Positions 23,074-31,746 of a DNA stretch of 64,000 bases are shown here, piece by piece (the stretch's first letter is position 1; the number at the start of each line of letters is the position of its first letter). Source of the DNA: a virus. Position numbers and translations under genes: made by a program. The notes under the pieces were generated by a model. It ran no database searches. It saw only the letters and a list, made by a program, of their open reading frames with translations, and was not told where the DNA came from. Where the stretch lies: positions 1 to 64,000 of IMG/VR virus record IMGVR_UViG_3300042566_000478; one strand, 5' to 3'.

Positions 23074-23241
23074 TTACTTCCTATCTTGCTTAACTTTAAC
23101 TTTTACGCCACTCTTTTTACGAGAAACGCCAACATCAAAACCATCGCCATCGTAAGTAATGGTCCCGTAAAGAGGGTTACCTCCAGCAGACTTGCTCTTA
23201 TCTCGCTTGTATGAAAACTTTCCAAATTGGAATTCGTTCAT
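23074..23241 (-). CDS. Small basic protein, 55 aa
   Basis: The product begins MNEFQFGKFSYKRDKSKSAG and ends lysine-rich (GVKVKVKQDRK). It has GGAG before the ATG and lies between two cluster genes. Family unknown. Confidence 0.62.
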   Translation of the reverse strand: MNEFQFGKFSYKRDKSKSAGGNPLYGTITYDGDGFDVGVSRKKSGVKVKVKQDRK

Positions 23242-23243
23242 AA

Positions 23244-23447
23244 CTAACTCCAGCGTTGGTCAAGCCAAACTTTGATTTTTCCAGCACCAGTTGGTCGTGG
23301 TGGGCGAATAATGGCAACACTATCCTCACCATTTGGAACAAACCGTGAAGATGATGGATTATGCATAGCATCTACTTGTTTGCGGTTTGCACGACCACCA
23401 TATACTGGTTCACTGTAGACTTTAGAAGATTTGCGAATGTATCCCAT
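23244..23447 (-). CDS. Hypothetical protein, 67 aa
   Basis: A basic protein with an internal PNGEDSVAII that resembles the cluster's MPNGEDTRH peptide. No other feature recognised. Confidence 0.62.
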   Translation of the reverse strand: MGYIRKSSKVYSEPVYGGRANRKQVDAMHNPSSSRFVPNGEDSVAIIRPPRPTGAGKIKVWLDQRWS

Positions 23448-23449
23448 AA

Positions 23450-24016
23450 TCAGTAAGGCATATCCTTATCCATGTCAGCCCTCATTTTGTTTTCTTTTTG
23501 GCGGTAGGCTTGTTCGCCTTTAGCACCACCTTCAAGGTATGCCTTCTCACTTCTTTCTGGTTGAATGGCAAATGGGCCTGTTTGACTACGAGCAACTGAT
23601 TCGTTAGTCTTCATGCGGTCTGTTTCTTGCTTTTTAGCAACATCAAACGATTGTCCTGCGGCTTTTGACTCAGCCATTACTTTAGGGCTGTTTACTTTTT
23701 TCAAAGCCTTTGCAGACTTCTTCTTATCCTTAAGAATTGCTTTACCTTCTGGGGATGAAGGCTCATGGTAAGTGGTGTATTCAGCACCAATCTTTACACG
23801 CTTACGGGCTGTATCAGACTGAAGGATACTTGGACCACCATTACCTGTAGAAGCAGCATCACGGTCTGCTCGGCGCTGGGTCATTGCCTGTGTAGTGTTG
23901 CCACTATCGTCACGAACCGTGTGGGTGTCTGGCTTTGCGCCAACTCGTGGCTTATGTGCGCCACTGTTTGCAAACGGGGTGATACTGTTCACCTTGTCAC
24001 GATTAAACCAGCCCAT
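23450..24016 (-). CDS. Hypothetical disordered protein, 188 aa
   Basis: A lysine-, serine- and glutamine-rich protein with little predicted fold (GAHKPRVGAKPDTHTVRDDS; DKKKSAKALKKVNSPKVMAE). No family recognised. Confidence 0.66.
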   Translation of the reverse strand: MGWFNRDKVNSITPFANSGAHKPRVGAKPDTHTVRDDSGNTTQAMTQRRADRDAASTGNGGPSILQSDTARKRVKIGAEYTTYHEPSSPEGKAILKDKKKSAKALKKVNSPKVMAESKAAGQSFDVAKKQETDRMKTNESVARSQTGPFAIQPERSEKAYLEGGAKGEQAYRQKENKMRADMDKDMPY

Positions 24017-24019
24017 GTT

Positions 24020-24310
24020 TTACCTCACTACGGGTTTGAAGGATATAGCGGAGATATTCTCTCCATTCTCTCCAATAATATCATCAAAGCCAATAACAAA
24101 AGATAGGTCAATACCACGTGGGGCAACAAAGCCTCTTGCAATGGCTGAGGCTTTAGCGGCTTGGTTCACAGCGCTTGCGCCAATGGCACGAATCTTAGGC
24201 AATTGACCAGCCACGATTGAACGGGCAAGGATAGAACCCACGCTTTGGGGGTTACTTGAGCCTGATACTTTCAGGACATCTTCAACTTTTGTATTCAGTT
24301 CTTGGGACAT
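24020..24310 (-). CDS. spoVS: SpoVS family protein
   Basis: A 96-aa protein matching stage V sporulation protein S along nearly its full length: VLKVSGSSNPQSVGSILARS, then VRAIG-like IRAIGASAVNQAAKASAIAR and GIDLSFVIGF. SpoVS has an Alba-like fold and probably binds nucleic acid. In Bacillus it affects sporulation; copies exist in many non-spore-formers and phages. Its use here is unknown. Conserved family length. Confidence 0.88.
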   Translation of the reverse strand: MSQELNTKVEDVLKVSGSSNPQSVGSILARSIVAGQLPKIRAIGASAVNQAAKASAIARGFVAPRGIDLSFVIGFDDIIGENGENISAISFKPVVR

Positions 24311-24352
24311 ATTGACTCCTAGTTAGGTAAACAGTTGTCCCAATAATATCAT

Positions 24353-24724
24353 TTATACGTAACCAGCATCCTTGAGCAACTTAAGCATGTCTTCTAACGG
24401 CATAATTGCATAGGATTCACCAATTGCAGCAGCACCTTTTCCTGGTCGCTTTACCACCAGCAAAGGTACTCCACGCTTTAACTTGGAAGCCTGCTCCACA
24501 GTGGCATTGAGCCATTCGCTTAGTTTAAAAGACTTCTGGTTCTTGCATTGGATGGCAATCTCTTTAGGAGGAATGTCACGAGCCTGAACTACTCCGTGAA
24601 TATCCCCAGCATCGTTCTCACCAGCGAGGGCAGTACGGCGAGCATTACAGAAATCTTGCTCCTTGAGGTAGTTGACAATTAAGGTTTCAAACGAAGTGCC
24701 TTTGGCTTTGTGTTTATTTCCCAT
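24353..24724 (-). CDS. Holliday-junction resolvase-like nuclease
   Basis: A 123-aa protein of PD-(D/E)xK type: N-terminal KAKGTSFETLIVNYL, RRTALAGENDAGDIHGV carrying the catalytic aspartate, then the E/Q-x-K like IAIQCKNQKSF motif. This arrangement matches phage Holliday-junction resolvases that cut branched DNA after recombination. The E of ExK appears as Q (IQCKN), which is unusual. It overlaps the upstream gene by 11 nt. Confidence 0.75.
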   Translation of the reverse strand: MGNKHKAKGTSFETLIVNYLKEQDFCNARRTALAGENDAGDIHGVVQARDIPPKEIAIQCKNQKSFKLSEWLNATVEQASKLKRGVPLLVVKRPGKGAAAIGESYAIMPLEDMLKLLKDAGYV

Positions 24725-25127
24725 AACCTAACTCTTCCATAATCCTTTTACCTTTTTCCGTAATAGCGTAGACACCGTTAGGGTGACCTACCATGCTTAA
24801 CCTGGTTTCTTTAGTGGCAAACAAGAAATCTGAGCCAGCCAAAGCACTCACATAACGGCGATGGTTGTACTTACTACCTTCATCATTCATGCCTGTAAGT
24901 TCCCCAACTTCATCTGCTGTTAAATCCTTGTGGTCATAGAAACAACGCAAGACAGGGTAGTAAGGGGAACTTTCAGTAAGCGTTCCAATTATTTGTTTCT
25001 TTGTTTGTTTGTGGGCTATTCCACCTGTGTCAAGTAGGTTACGAAGACGGACAATTTCTTCAGCCGCTTCTACGCAATCTGCCTTTTTGGGAAAATTCCC
25101 ACGAAGCCTCTCAACAATATCTTTCAT
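24714..25127 (-). CDS. Winged-helix hypothetical protein
   Basis: A 137-aa protein. MKDIVERLRG plus EAAEEIVRLRNLL is the small coiled N-terminal module common in phage genes; the rest has a winged-helix look (ADEVGELTGMNDEGSKYNHR; GVYAITEKGKRIMEELG), probably DNA binding. It overlaps the upstream start (TAATG). Confidence 0.68.
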   Translation of the reverse strand: MKDIVERLRGNFPKKADCVEAAEEIVRLRNLLDTGGIAHKQTKKQIIGTLTESSPYYPVLRCFYDHKDLTADEVGELTGMNDEGSKYNHRRYVSALAGSDFLFATKETRLSMVGHPNGVYAITEKGKRIMEELGYGK

Positions 25128-25597
25128 TAAGGGGTGAACCTGTGTTGGCGAAGTTCTTTACCTGACATACCAATACGGCGTGACAACTCACGAGAAACTA
25201 CCTGAGCACCACGCTCGCAACGGTCAAACACTGTGTCTACCAGTTTTCGGTAAGCACGTTTCTGTGTGTAGATTTCCAACTGCTCGGTAATCTTTGGGTC
25301 AATGTCACGCTTGGCTTTAGCCACGGTAACCAAGTCACCCTTGGTCTTGTTTCCCCACTGCTCAATCAAGATGGATGACTGGAGGTATTCAAACTCGTTA
25401 CGGGTGCGTTCCTCAGCAATCTCAGCCTGAACAAGTTGTGCTTTGGCGTAAACCAACCAAGCCATGAAGTCGGTGTACAACTCCATCAAGTCATGGTCAC
25501 CGATGTCTCCAATGTTACGAGGAAGTTCTGGGAGTAGTCCTTTTGGCTTTTCTGGTAACGGGAAGTTTTGTTTGAACAGTTCCATCTCTGGATTCAT
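25127..25597 (-). CDS. Hypothetical recombination-linked protein
   Basis: A 156-aa helical, basic protein (KRDIDPKITEQLEIYTQKRA; ERGAQVVSRELSRRIGMSGK). Family not known to me; it is in the recombination block next to the Cas4-like nuclease. Its start overlaps the nuclease gene out of frame by 83 nt, though it has GGAG in a good position. Confidence 0.65.
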   Translation of the reverse strand: MNPEMELFKQNFPLPEKPKGLLPELPRNIGDIGDHDLMELYTDFMAWLVYAKAQLVQAEIAEERTRNEFEYLQSSILIEQWGNKTKGDLVTVAKAKRDIDPKITEQLEIYTQKRAYRKLVDTVFDRCERGAQVVSRELSRRIGMSGKELRQHRFTP

Positions 25598-26468
25598 CGT
25601 CTAGTCTCCAACATGTGTTTTTATAAGGACAGTATTTGCAACCATTGCATGTGGGTTCTTCTGCCCACATTGGTCGCATTGGTGGAATGTCTCCGTTCAA
25701 TGCTGACATAAGACGCTTGCAATTGTCAAGCATTGGTTGCACTAATTCTGGGGTAAACCCAACTACAAACTCTTTAACTTCTTGTGTTGGTTTCCATTCG
25801 TACAAGAAAGTCATCTGGTGAATGCCAGTGCAATACATGTACAACAAACCTTGCCTAATGTGGCTTGGGAAAGGCTGGCGCACTTTCTTCCACATACCAT
25901 CAAGTGTTAACTCACCTTTTTGGTATTGCTTATATAAGTCAATCGCTTCAAACCTAAGAGTCCCCATACCAATTGATTTAATCTCAATAAGTGTTCGGCC
26001 CTTCTTGTCATTGACGATACCGTCAGCGTGACCAAGAATGTGGTGCTCTTCATTTCTAATTGGTACTTCACGATAAATAGGTTTAGGAGTGCCACATGAC
26101 GGACATTTCTCTGGGCTTACTGCTTCCCATTTATGGTTACAGATGTCGCTCTTACATTGCCACAGCCCCTCAAGAACACCTGCATTATTTAGCCAGTCCT
26201 GCCACTTGGCATGAATGTAATGTCCCTCAGCAAACACGTTCAGTCGTTGGAACGAGAAGTCTTCTGGGTCTTTAGGATGCTTTTTAATTGTGTACCAATT
26301 AGCCCGTGGACACCAATCTCGTTTTGCTAAGTCACTAGGGTGAATGTGGTCAGTATCTCGTGTTGATTCTCTAACATCACGGTCTTTAAGAATTTGCATA
26401 GCCACAGTTGGAAGAATACGACCATCCATAGTGAGTAACTTTTTGTAACTACTTAGTTCACTCATCAA
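25515..26468 (-). CDS. Cas4/RecB-like nuclease
   Basis: A 317-aa PD-(D/E)xK nuclease of the Cas4 type: histidine in HIHPSDLAKRDWCPRANWYT, aspartate in ILGHADGIVND, ExK in TLIEIKSIGMG, and a C-terminal cysteine group (CNGCKYCPYKNTC) that, with the early CPRANW cysteine, would bind an iron-sulphur cluster. A second CxxC pair (CNHKWEAV, KCPSCG) lies in the middle. Phage copies act as exonucleases in DNA recombination. Two start codons (ATG ATG) at 26468; overlap of 11 nt with the upstream gene. Confidence 0.85.
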   Translation of the reverse strand: MMSELSSYKKLLTMDGRILPTVAMQILKDRDVRESTRDTDHIHPSDLAKRDWCPRANWYTIKKHPKDPEDFSFQRLNVFAEGHYIHAKWQDWLNNAGVLEGLWQCKSDICNHKWEAVSPEKCPSCGTPKPIYREVPIRNEEHHILGHADGIVNDKKGRTLIEIKSIGMGTLRFEAIDLYKQYQKGELTLDGMWKKVRQPFPSHIRQGLLYMYCTGIHQMTFLYEWKPTQEVKEFVVGFTPELVQPMLDNCKRLMSALNGDIPPMRPMWAEEPTCNGCKYCPYKNTCWRLDDESRDGTVQTKLPVTRKAKRTTPRTSS

Positions 26469-26796
26469 TCATCTCCAGGAAATCGTCTTCAGGAATAACA
26501 ACATACCGTCTTCCACCAATGTCAAACTGCAATACTGGAAGTCTGTTCTCAATGATGGCTCGTTCTCGCAACTCAACAAGGTCAAGAGCCTTGATAGTTA
26601 TTTGTGTTAATCCTGTCGTGAGTTTGTTTTCAATGAGGAAACTTTCCGCACGAACATCATTCTTGCGAAGCCAACCAGCACCAGAGCGAGCATTACGGCT
26701 TCCCTTGTACGAATTAGCGGTTCGCTTCTCTTGTTTAACAGACGCTTTATTAATGTTCCTTCTGTCATCTGCTGGGTCCTTTCCTATAATCCTCAC
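26458..26796 (-). CDS. Small PDDEXK-like resolvase or nuclease
   Basis: A 112-aa protein. SGAGWLRKNDVRAESFLIEN carries a D and the ENK of the PD-(D/E)xK site, then a helix and a final beta segment (RRYVVIPEDDFLEMI). Actinophage proteins of this size and pattern are annotated as Holliday-junction resolvases. It is coupled to RecA by a 4-nt overlap. Confidence 0.7.
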   Translation of the reverse strand: MRIIGKDPADDRRNINKASVKQEKRTANSYKGSRNARSGAGWLRKNDVRAESFLIENKLTTGLTQITIKALDLVELRERAIIENRLPVLQFDIGGRRYVVIPEDDFLEMIDE

Positions 26797-27815
26797 CGTG
26801 CCACACCGTAGTGTGCTTCAACTTTGGCAATTAAATCCTTCTGCATATCAAGGTCTTCACGGAATGCGTCAAGCATCTTGTCTTTACCTTGCCAGCGACC
26901 TTCCCCAAATGAGTAGTACGCACCAGCACGAGTAATGATGTCTACCGCAATACCAATGTTCAACATGTCCTTGAGAGTATCGTAATCACCCTTCGCAAAC
27001 CCTTGTGTTTGGGCAAAATAGAAATCAATGACAGCGCTTTGGTTAGGGCGATATGTCTTGTTCTTGAGTGTACGAGCCTTAATGGTCTGCCCTACTACTT
27101 CATCTTTCTCTTTCAACCACTCGTCACGCTTTACTTCAACACGGCAGAAGTATGCAAAGTTCTTTGCAAGACCACCTGGGGTAGTACGTGGGTCACCCCA
27201 CATAACACCAATCTTTTGTCTCCACTGGTTAATCATCAAGCCAGTGCAGTTGCGTTCCTCCGTAATAAGTGAACGCTTCTGAGCCTCTGATGACTTACGG
27301 AAAAACTTAGATGTAAGACGAGCACCAAGACCTACGGTGAACTCTTCCATCATCTTCTCGGACTCATCATCTGGAACAAGCGCAGGTAGTGAGTCAATAA
27401 CAATCATGTCAACAGCACGGTTAGCCATGACGTTGATAACCAAGTTATACGCCTGTTCCATAATGTTGGTTTCAACAATCCACAAACGGTCTAGGTCAAC
27501 ACCAATTGACTCTGCGTACTCAGGAACAAACTCTTCGGCAGCAATCCACAGACAAATAAAGTCTGGGTTAGTTGCTTGGTTAGTTGCAATGGTTTTAAAC
27601 GCAAGTGCAGTCTTACCAGAAGACTCTTCACCAATGATTTCACTCCATTGGTTTACAGGCCAGCCACCACCAAGCATCAAGTCATATGACAAAATGCCCG
27701 TGGAAATACGGTCTAATTTGCCACGGGTTTCACTACCCTTAACAATTGTTCCTGCACCGTATTGTTTGTTTACTGAATTAATGATTGAAGACAGACTGTC
27801 CCAATTGTTTTCCAC
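26793..27815 (-). CDS. recA: RecA-like recombinase
   Basis: A 340-aa RecA/UvsX family ATPase. Walker A is GEESSGKT (residues 62-69), Walker B VDM-IVIDSLPA, the ATP-sensing NQWR is near residue 200, and the second DNA-binding loop includes TTPGGLAKNFA. It forms filaments on single-stranded DNA and pairs homologous DNA. The length is normal for phage RecA. It is surrounded by nucleases and the DNA polymerase. Confidence 0.93.
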   Translation of the reverse strand: MENNWDSLSSIINSVNKQYGAGTIVKGSETRGKLDRISTGILSYDLMLGGGWPVNQWSEIIGEESSGKTALAFKTIATNQATNPDFICLWIAAEEFVPEYAESIGVDLDRLWIVETNIMEQAYNLVINVMANRAVDMIVIDSLPALVPDDESEKMMEEFTVGLGARLTSKFFRKSSEAQKRSLITEERNCTGLMINQWRQKIGVMWGDPRTTPGGLAKNFAYFCRVEVKRDEWLKEKDEVVGQTIKARTLKNKTYRPNQSAVIDFYFAQTQGFAKGDYDTLKDMLNIGIAVDIITRAGAYYSFGEGRWQGKDKMLDAFREDLDMQKDLIAKVEAHYGVAR

Positions 27816-27823
27816 TTGTTCTC

Positions 27824-28201
27824 CTATACCCAGTTAGATTGTTCACCTTGGTCGTAAAGTGAGTTCCACCCACATTCAAAACATCTTGGTGCAGGTACTT
27901 TACCACCTGCTGATGCATTTGAGCGACTAAAAACTTTATTACCTCCACAACGTGGACAAGTTTGATTTCCGTCTACACGATGTGCTTCTCCACCCTTCCA
28001 ATTCCTAATAGCACTGCCCATATCTGTTTGACCATTGGGGTCAACCTGCTGTGCCACATTAGTTTGGTGCTGTAACGGTGACTGCATCACACGCTGTTGT
28101 GCTTGCTGTTGTAATGCTGGAAGCACCACACGTTCTGTAGGCAATGACCTACGCTCTTCTTGGGGTGCGTTGCTTAGTTTTCTATCCCACCAACTACTCA
28201 T
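27824..28201 (-). CDS. Zinc-ribbon hypothetical protein
   Basis: A 125-aa protein with a glutamine-rich N-terminus and a C-terminal zinc ribbon (CPRCGGNKVFSRS followed by PRCFECGWNSLY). Common at this place in actinophage recombination modules; exact role unknown. Confidence 0.72.
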   Translation of the reverse strand: MSSWWDRKLSNAPQEERRSLPTERVVLPALQQQAQQRVMQSPLQHQTNVAQQVDPNGQTDMGSAIRNWKGGEAHRVDGNQTCPRCGGNKVFSRSNASAGGKVPAPRCFECGWNSLYDQGEQSNWV

Positions 28202-28210
28202 TGTTCTTCC

Positions 28211-28561
28211 TTATTCTACAGGTGATATTAACGCAATAACTTGGTTTTCTAACATCTTTTGTACGAGAGCCATACCAAATGCTACTAGTACCCCCTTGGA
28301 GCCTTCAAGCATAGCAGGGGGTGGTAATTCTTCATCATCCATTGTTTTGGACAACACCTCAGTAAACCATTCTACTGACTCTTCAATCTCATCATAGATA
28401 CCAAAGTCATGTAGTAATTCCCATTGGTCGTCAATAAGTTGTTCTTCTAATTCCTGTACTTCTTGAGAAGGTGGAGTCATCCCAACACTTTGAGCAATCT
28501 GTTGTCCACCAGGAAAGGAAAGCATCAGGCAAAAGTTTCTCTTTTCTGCAATATCGTTCAT
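28211..28561 (-). CDS. Hypothetical protein, 116 aa
   Basis: An acidic helical protein (QEVQELEEQLIDDQWELLHD; SVEWFTEVLSKTMDDEEL). The ATG at 28561 overlaps the polymerase stop (ATGA) and has AAAGGA; the longer frame is unlikely. Family unknown. Confidence 0.7.
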   Translation of the reverse strand: MNDIAEKRNFCLMLSFPGGQQIAQSVGMTPPSQEVQELEEQLIDDQWELLHDFGIYDEIEESVEWFTEVLSKTMDDEELPPPAMLEGSKGVLVAFGMALVQKMLENQVIALISPVE

Positions 28562-30609
28562 TTTCCTTTTGCCTCCGACCAGTTCGTTGCTGCATGACAA
28601 GACACCTTAAGTGTGACTCCCATAATACTCCTATCGTGGCCCATAGCAGTAACTAGGGTGGACATTGCAGAGTTTTCATCTTCTTCTGGGGCAACTGCAA
28701 CAAGTTCGTCATGTACTTGTACCAGCATCTTGGCATTAGTTCCTACAAAGGCTTTGTTTACGTCAATCATGGCTTGCTTACAAATATCTGCGGCACTTCC
28801 CTGAATGATGGCGTTAATAGCCTGCCGTTGTGCTCGTGACTGTGTGAACGAGTCTTTGGACAAAAGGTCTGGAAGTCTGCGCCTACGACCAGTCAAGGTA
28901 GTTACATACCCAACTCGTGCGGCTTTGGTAATAGCAAGTTGCTTCCAACGTGTCAGTTCTGCAAAACTCTTATAGTAATTATTCAAAATTTCCATAGCAT
29001 GCTCATCGTCAATGCCTGTAGTACGGGCAAGTTTTGCATAACCACCACCGTATGCGGTAAGAAAGTTTACTCCCTTACCAATCTGTCGTTCTTCTGATGA
29101 CACTTCGCCTACGGGTTTCTTAAATACAGCAGCCGCAGTTGCGGCGTGAATGTCCTCGTTGTTTCTAAAAATGCGAAGCAACTGCTGGTCTTGGCTAAAC
29201 ATAGCCATTACTCGGAGTTCAATCTGGTCATAGTCAGCCACAAGCATTGTGTACCCATCTGGTGGAACAAACAAACTACGAATAGTTGAATCTCGTGGGA
29301 TGTTCTGCAAGTTCGGGTTAGACGAAGACAAACGACCAGTTGCGGCTCGGTGCAAGTTAAAAGACGGATGTAACTTACCGTTGTTCAACTTAGGCAAAAG
29401 ACCATCAACATATGTTGACTTCATCTTTTGGATTTCCGCATAGTTCAACAACAGTGGGATTAGTGGATGCTTATCTTTTAACTTCTCCAAAGCCTCGTTG
29501 TCTACAGACGGAGCACCCTTGTTAGTTTTCTTAGTTGGTTTAAGACCAAGCCCACCTGCTCGTTTACCCGTAAACAAATAGGTTTGTTTGTCCTTGTTAG
29601 AGTCTGGGTTAAACCCAGCATAAGAGTTGTCCACAATGTCTAAGAGACACTCTCTAATCTTGTTGTCTAACTCTTTGCGAAGCAGTTTAAGTGAGGCTGT
29701 GTTTACTGTAATGCCCTCATCTTCCATCAGCATGAGTACACGAAGCACTTCCATATCCTGTTTAATTGCAGGCTGGAGTTCTTCATGCATATTAAGTTTT
29801 GCTCGTAACTTTGAGTACAGCATCCATGTCCAACGAGCATCTAAGTGAACGTACTTAGCCGCAGAACTAAAGGGTACTGTGTTAATGACAGCACCAAGTT
29901 TTCCTTCTTTGGCGTAAGCGTCATGCCCACCAAAGTTTTGAGCAATTAAGTTGGTTAACGAAAATGATTGAGAGTTCTCATCTTCCAGATGTTGGAGAAT
30001 CATTGTGTCAACATATGGGCCTGGAGGTAACTCTCCGTAATACTTCTTTATAGAACGAGCGTCAAACTTTACGTTGTGTCCTACCTTTGTAAGTTCACTA
30101 AAGAATATAGGGCGAAGCGCTTCAAACACTTCGTATTTAGATAACTGTTGTGGTGGTTCTGAGTACACGCCAGGAATCACATACTTGGCTTTAGCCATTG
30201 ACTCCTTACCGCTTACAGTTACCTTGCGATATCCAGGTGGTGGAATGGTTGTACCATCACCACGCTCTTCTGGAACAATAATCTCGCCAAGAAGGTGACC
30301 CATTGGAATAGCCCATGAGCGACCATACGTAGCAATCCCAATCCAAAAGACTTCGTTGCGTAACGGGTCTAATGCCAAATCTTTGAGGTAACGCTGGCGA
30401 ATTGCTTCTGTTGATGAAGCGACAATAGAGTCCGTAGGGTTCTTGAGTGTTGCGATGTGGTCTTTGCACTCTTTTGTAAAAAGTGCATTGATATCATCAT
30501 GGCGCTCAATCACCCCACGGGACTCAATGTCAAAGGCGAACTCCCCTGCCTTTGTAACTACCTCAACAAGTTCATGCAACTCTTCAACGGTGTGTACCGT
30601 TTGTTGCAT
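28558..30609 (-). CDS. polA: Family A DNA polymerase (3'-5' exonuclease and polymerase)
   Basis: A 683-aa replicative polymerase of the PolI family without the 5'-3' exonuclease. The proofreading domain shows FDIES near residue 27 and VGHNVKFDARSI; the polymerase domain has motif A DYDQIELRVMAMFS, motif B with RQIGKGVNFLTAYGGG, and motif C VQVHDELV. This is the standard phage form. It is followed by a coupled gene and preceded by the SSB-like gene. Confidence 0.95.
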   Translation of the reverse strand: MQQTVHTVEELHELVEVVTKAGEFAFDIESRGVIERHDDINALFTKECKDHIATLKNPTDSIVASSTEAIRQRYLKDLALDPLRNEVFWIGIATYGRSWAIPMGHLLGEIIVPEERGDGTTIPPPGYRKVTVSGKESMAKAKYVIPGVYSEPPQQLSKYEVFEALRPIFFSELTKVGHNVKFDARSIKKYYGELPPGPYVDTMILQHLEDENSQSFSLTNLIAQNFGGHDAYAKEGKLGAVINTVPFSSAAKYVHLDARWTWMLYSKLRAKLNMHEELQPAIKQDMEVLRVLMLMEDEGITVNTASLKLLRKELDNKIRECLLDIVDNSYAGFNPDSNKDKQTYLFTGKRAGGLGLKPTKKTNKGAPSVDNEALEKLKDKHPLIPLLLNYAEIQKMKSTYVDGLLPKLNNGKLHPSFNLHRAATGRLSSSNPNLQNIPRDSTIRSLFVPPDGYTMLVADYDQIELRVMAMFSQDQQLLRIFRNNEDIHAATAAAVFKKPVGEVSSEERQIGKGVNFLTAYGGGYAKLARTTGIDDEHAMEILNNYYKSFAELTRWKQLAITKAARVGYVTTLTGRRRRLPDLLSKDSFTQSRAQRQAINAIIQGSAADICKQAMIDVNKAFVGTNAKMLVQVHDELVAVAPEEDENSAMSTLVTAMGHDRSIMGVTLKVSCHAATNWSEAKGK

Positions 30610-30614
30610 GAATC

Positions 30615-31283
30615 CTACTGAGCGTCAAGAATGTCTGTTGCTACTTCCAACAGTTCTGTGCGAGTAGGAATCTTGATAATGCTTGGGTCGTAAGCATTAT
30701 TCTTCAACACCTTCATAGTGTCTTCGTCAAATGCTTTGAGGTTCCACTCTTCAAGGTCACGCTCACGCACCATCTGCAAAATGGTTTGTGTCTGTGCTCC
30801 CTTACCAGTCTTGGATACTGCCCAGTAGTTCTTGGACAAAGGTCCTTGGCGTGGGTCAAGGTGGAAGTTCTTAAGTTGGTCAATCAAACGAACGCCAACT
30901 TCAAACGACTTAACAATTGCTTCTTCTTCGTTGCTGAGTACAGCAATGTTGAATGCAAACTTGGTGCTTGGGCGATTGCCTGCATCACAAAGTGGGCAAC
31001 CGTTTGGGTCATCGTGCAGACAAACAAATGACTTCTGGCCTTGGCGACCATCAATCCAGTGTGTGCGGAACGATGCATACGGCTCGTCTTCCAAGAACTT
31101 AATGACTTGTGTGTCTTCAGTTACCTTAAATCGTTGTGCGTATGGAGATGCTGCTTCTTGTACACGGTCTGCTGCACCCCAACCACGCTTAATGGTTTTA
31201 GATGCAGTAGGTGCGCTAACAGCCTCTGTTTTCTTCGGTGTGATTTCTTGCTCGTCATCTTCGTAATCGTCATAATTTGACAT
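30615..31283 (-). CDS. Probable single-stranded DNA-binding protein
   Basis: A 222-aa protein with an acidic N-terminal tail (YDDYEDDEQEITPKKTE), the marker KRGWGAADRVQEA and a short metal-site-like CPLCDAGN. These occur in the gp32-like single-strand binding proteins of actinophages next to PolI. The assignment rests on pattern and context. Confidence 0.65.
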   Translation of the reverse strand: MSNYDDYEDDEQEITPKKTEAVSAPTASKTIKRGWGAADRVQEAASPYAQRFKVTEDTQVIKFLEDEPYASFRTHWIDGRQGQKSFVCLHDDPNGCPLCDAGNRPSTKFAFNIAVLSNEEEAIVKSFEVGVRLIDQLKNFHLDPRQGPLSKNYWAVSKTGKGAQTQTILQMVRERDLEEWNLKAFDEDTMKVLKNNAYDPSIIKIPTRTELLEVATDILDAQ

Positions 31284-31305
31284 GATGTACCTTGCTCTTT
31301 CAGTG

Positions 31306-31746
31306 TTAATTTGACCAGTGTTCTTTTATGTGTTTTTTAAAGCCTACCCAATCTGCACCTTTTCCTCGTGGATTGTTGAGTCCAAAGTGTTCAACTGAGT
31401 AGAGCAATAACTCTACCTGCTTCTTGCTGTATAACCTACGCCCTTTCAAAGGTTTTCCAGGAATTTGTTCCCCATCTGGGGTAGCGGTTCTAAATGAAGG
31501 AGTAGGTATAAACCCACGTTCTTCCCACTTCCTGATGGTTCCTGGTTTCCTATCTAGGGCTTTAGCCACCTCACCTACGGTGTAGAAGGCTGTCTTCTCT
31601 CCACGAACCGTGTAATAGGTTGCGTGAAGAAAAACAAATGGGTCATCGTTAACTGCTGGTTTACTGCCTGCCCTGTTTTTGGGCGGCTTCTTACCAGGGT
31701 AGTTAGGCAAGTCCCCAAGGAAATCGTCTATGCCTTTAATGCCCAA
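31306..31746 (-). CDS. MerR-like HTH protein
   Basis: A 146-aa protein with FYTVGEVAKALDRKPGTIRK, then WEERGFIPTP, which is a MerR-type winged helix-turn-helix, and GRRLYSKKQVELLL continuing the wing and helix. A DNA-binding regulator or accessory of replication. It overlaps its upstream neighbour by 19 nt. Confidence 0.8.
   Translation of the reverse strand: MGIKGIDDFLGDLPNYPGKKPPKNRAGSKPAVNDDPFVFLHATYYTVRGEKTAFYTVGEVAKALDRKPGTIRKWEERGFIPTPSFRTATPDGEQIPGKPLKGRRLYSKKQVELLLYSVEHFGLNNPRGKGADWVGFKKHIKEHWSN

Noticed and set aside
24714-24800. Attachment site or integrase region
   Set aside because: No integrase, excisionase or direct repeat with tRNA-like sequence was found; there is no sign of a temperate life style in this window.
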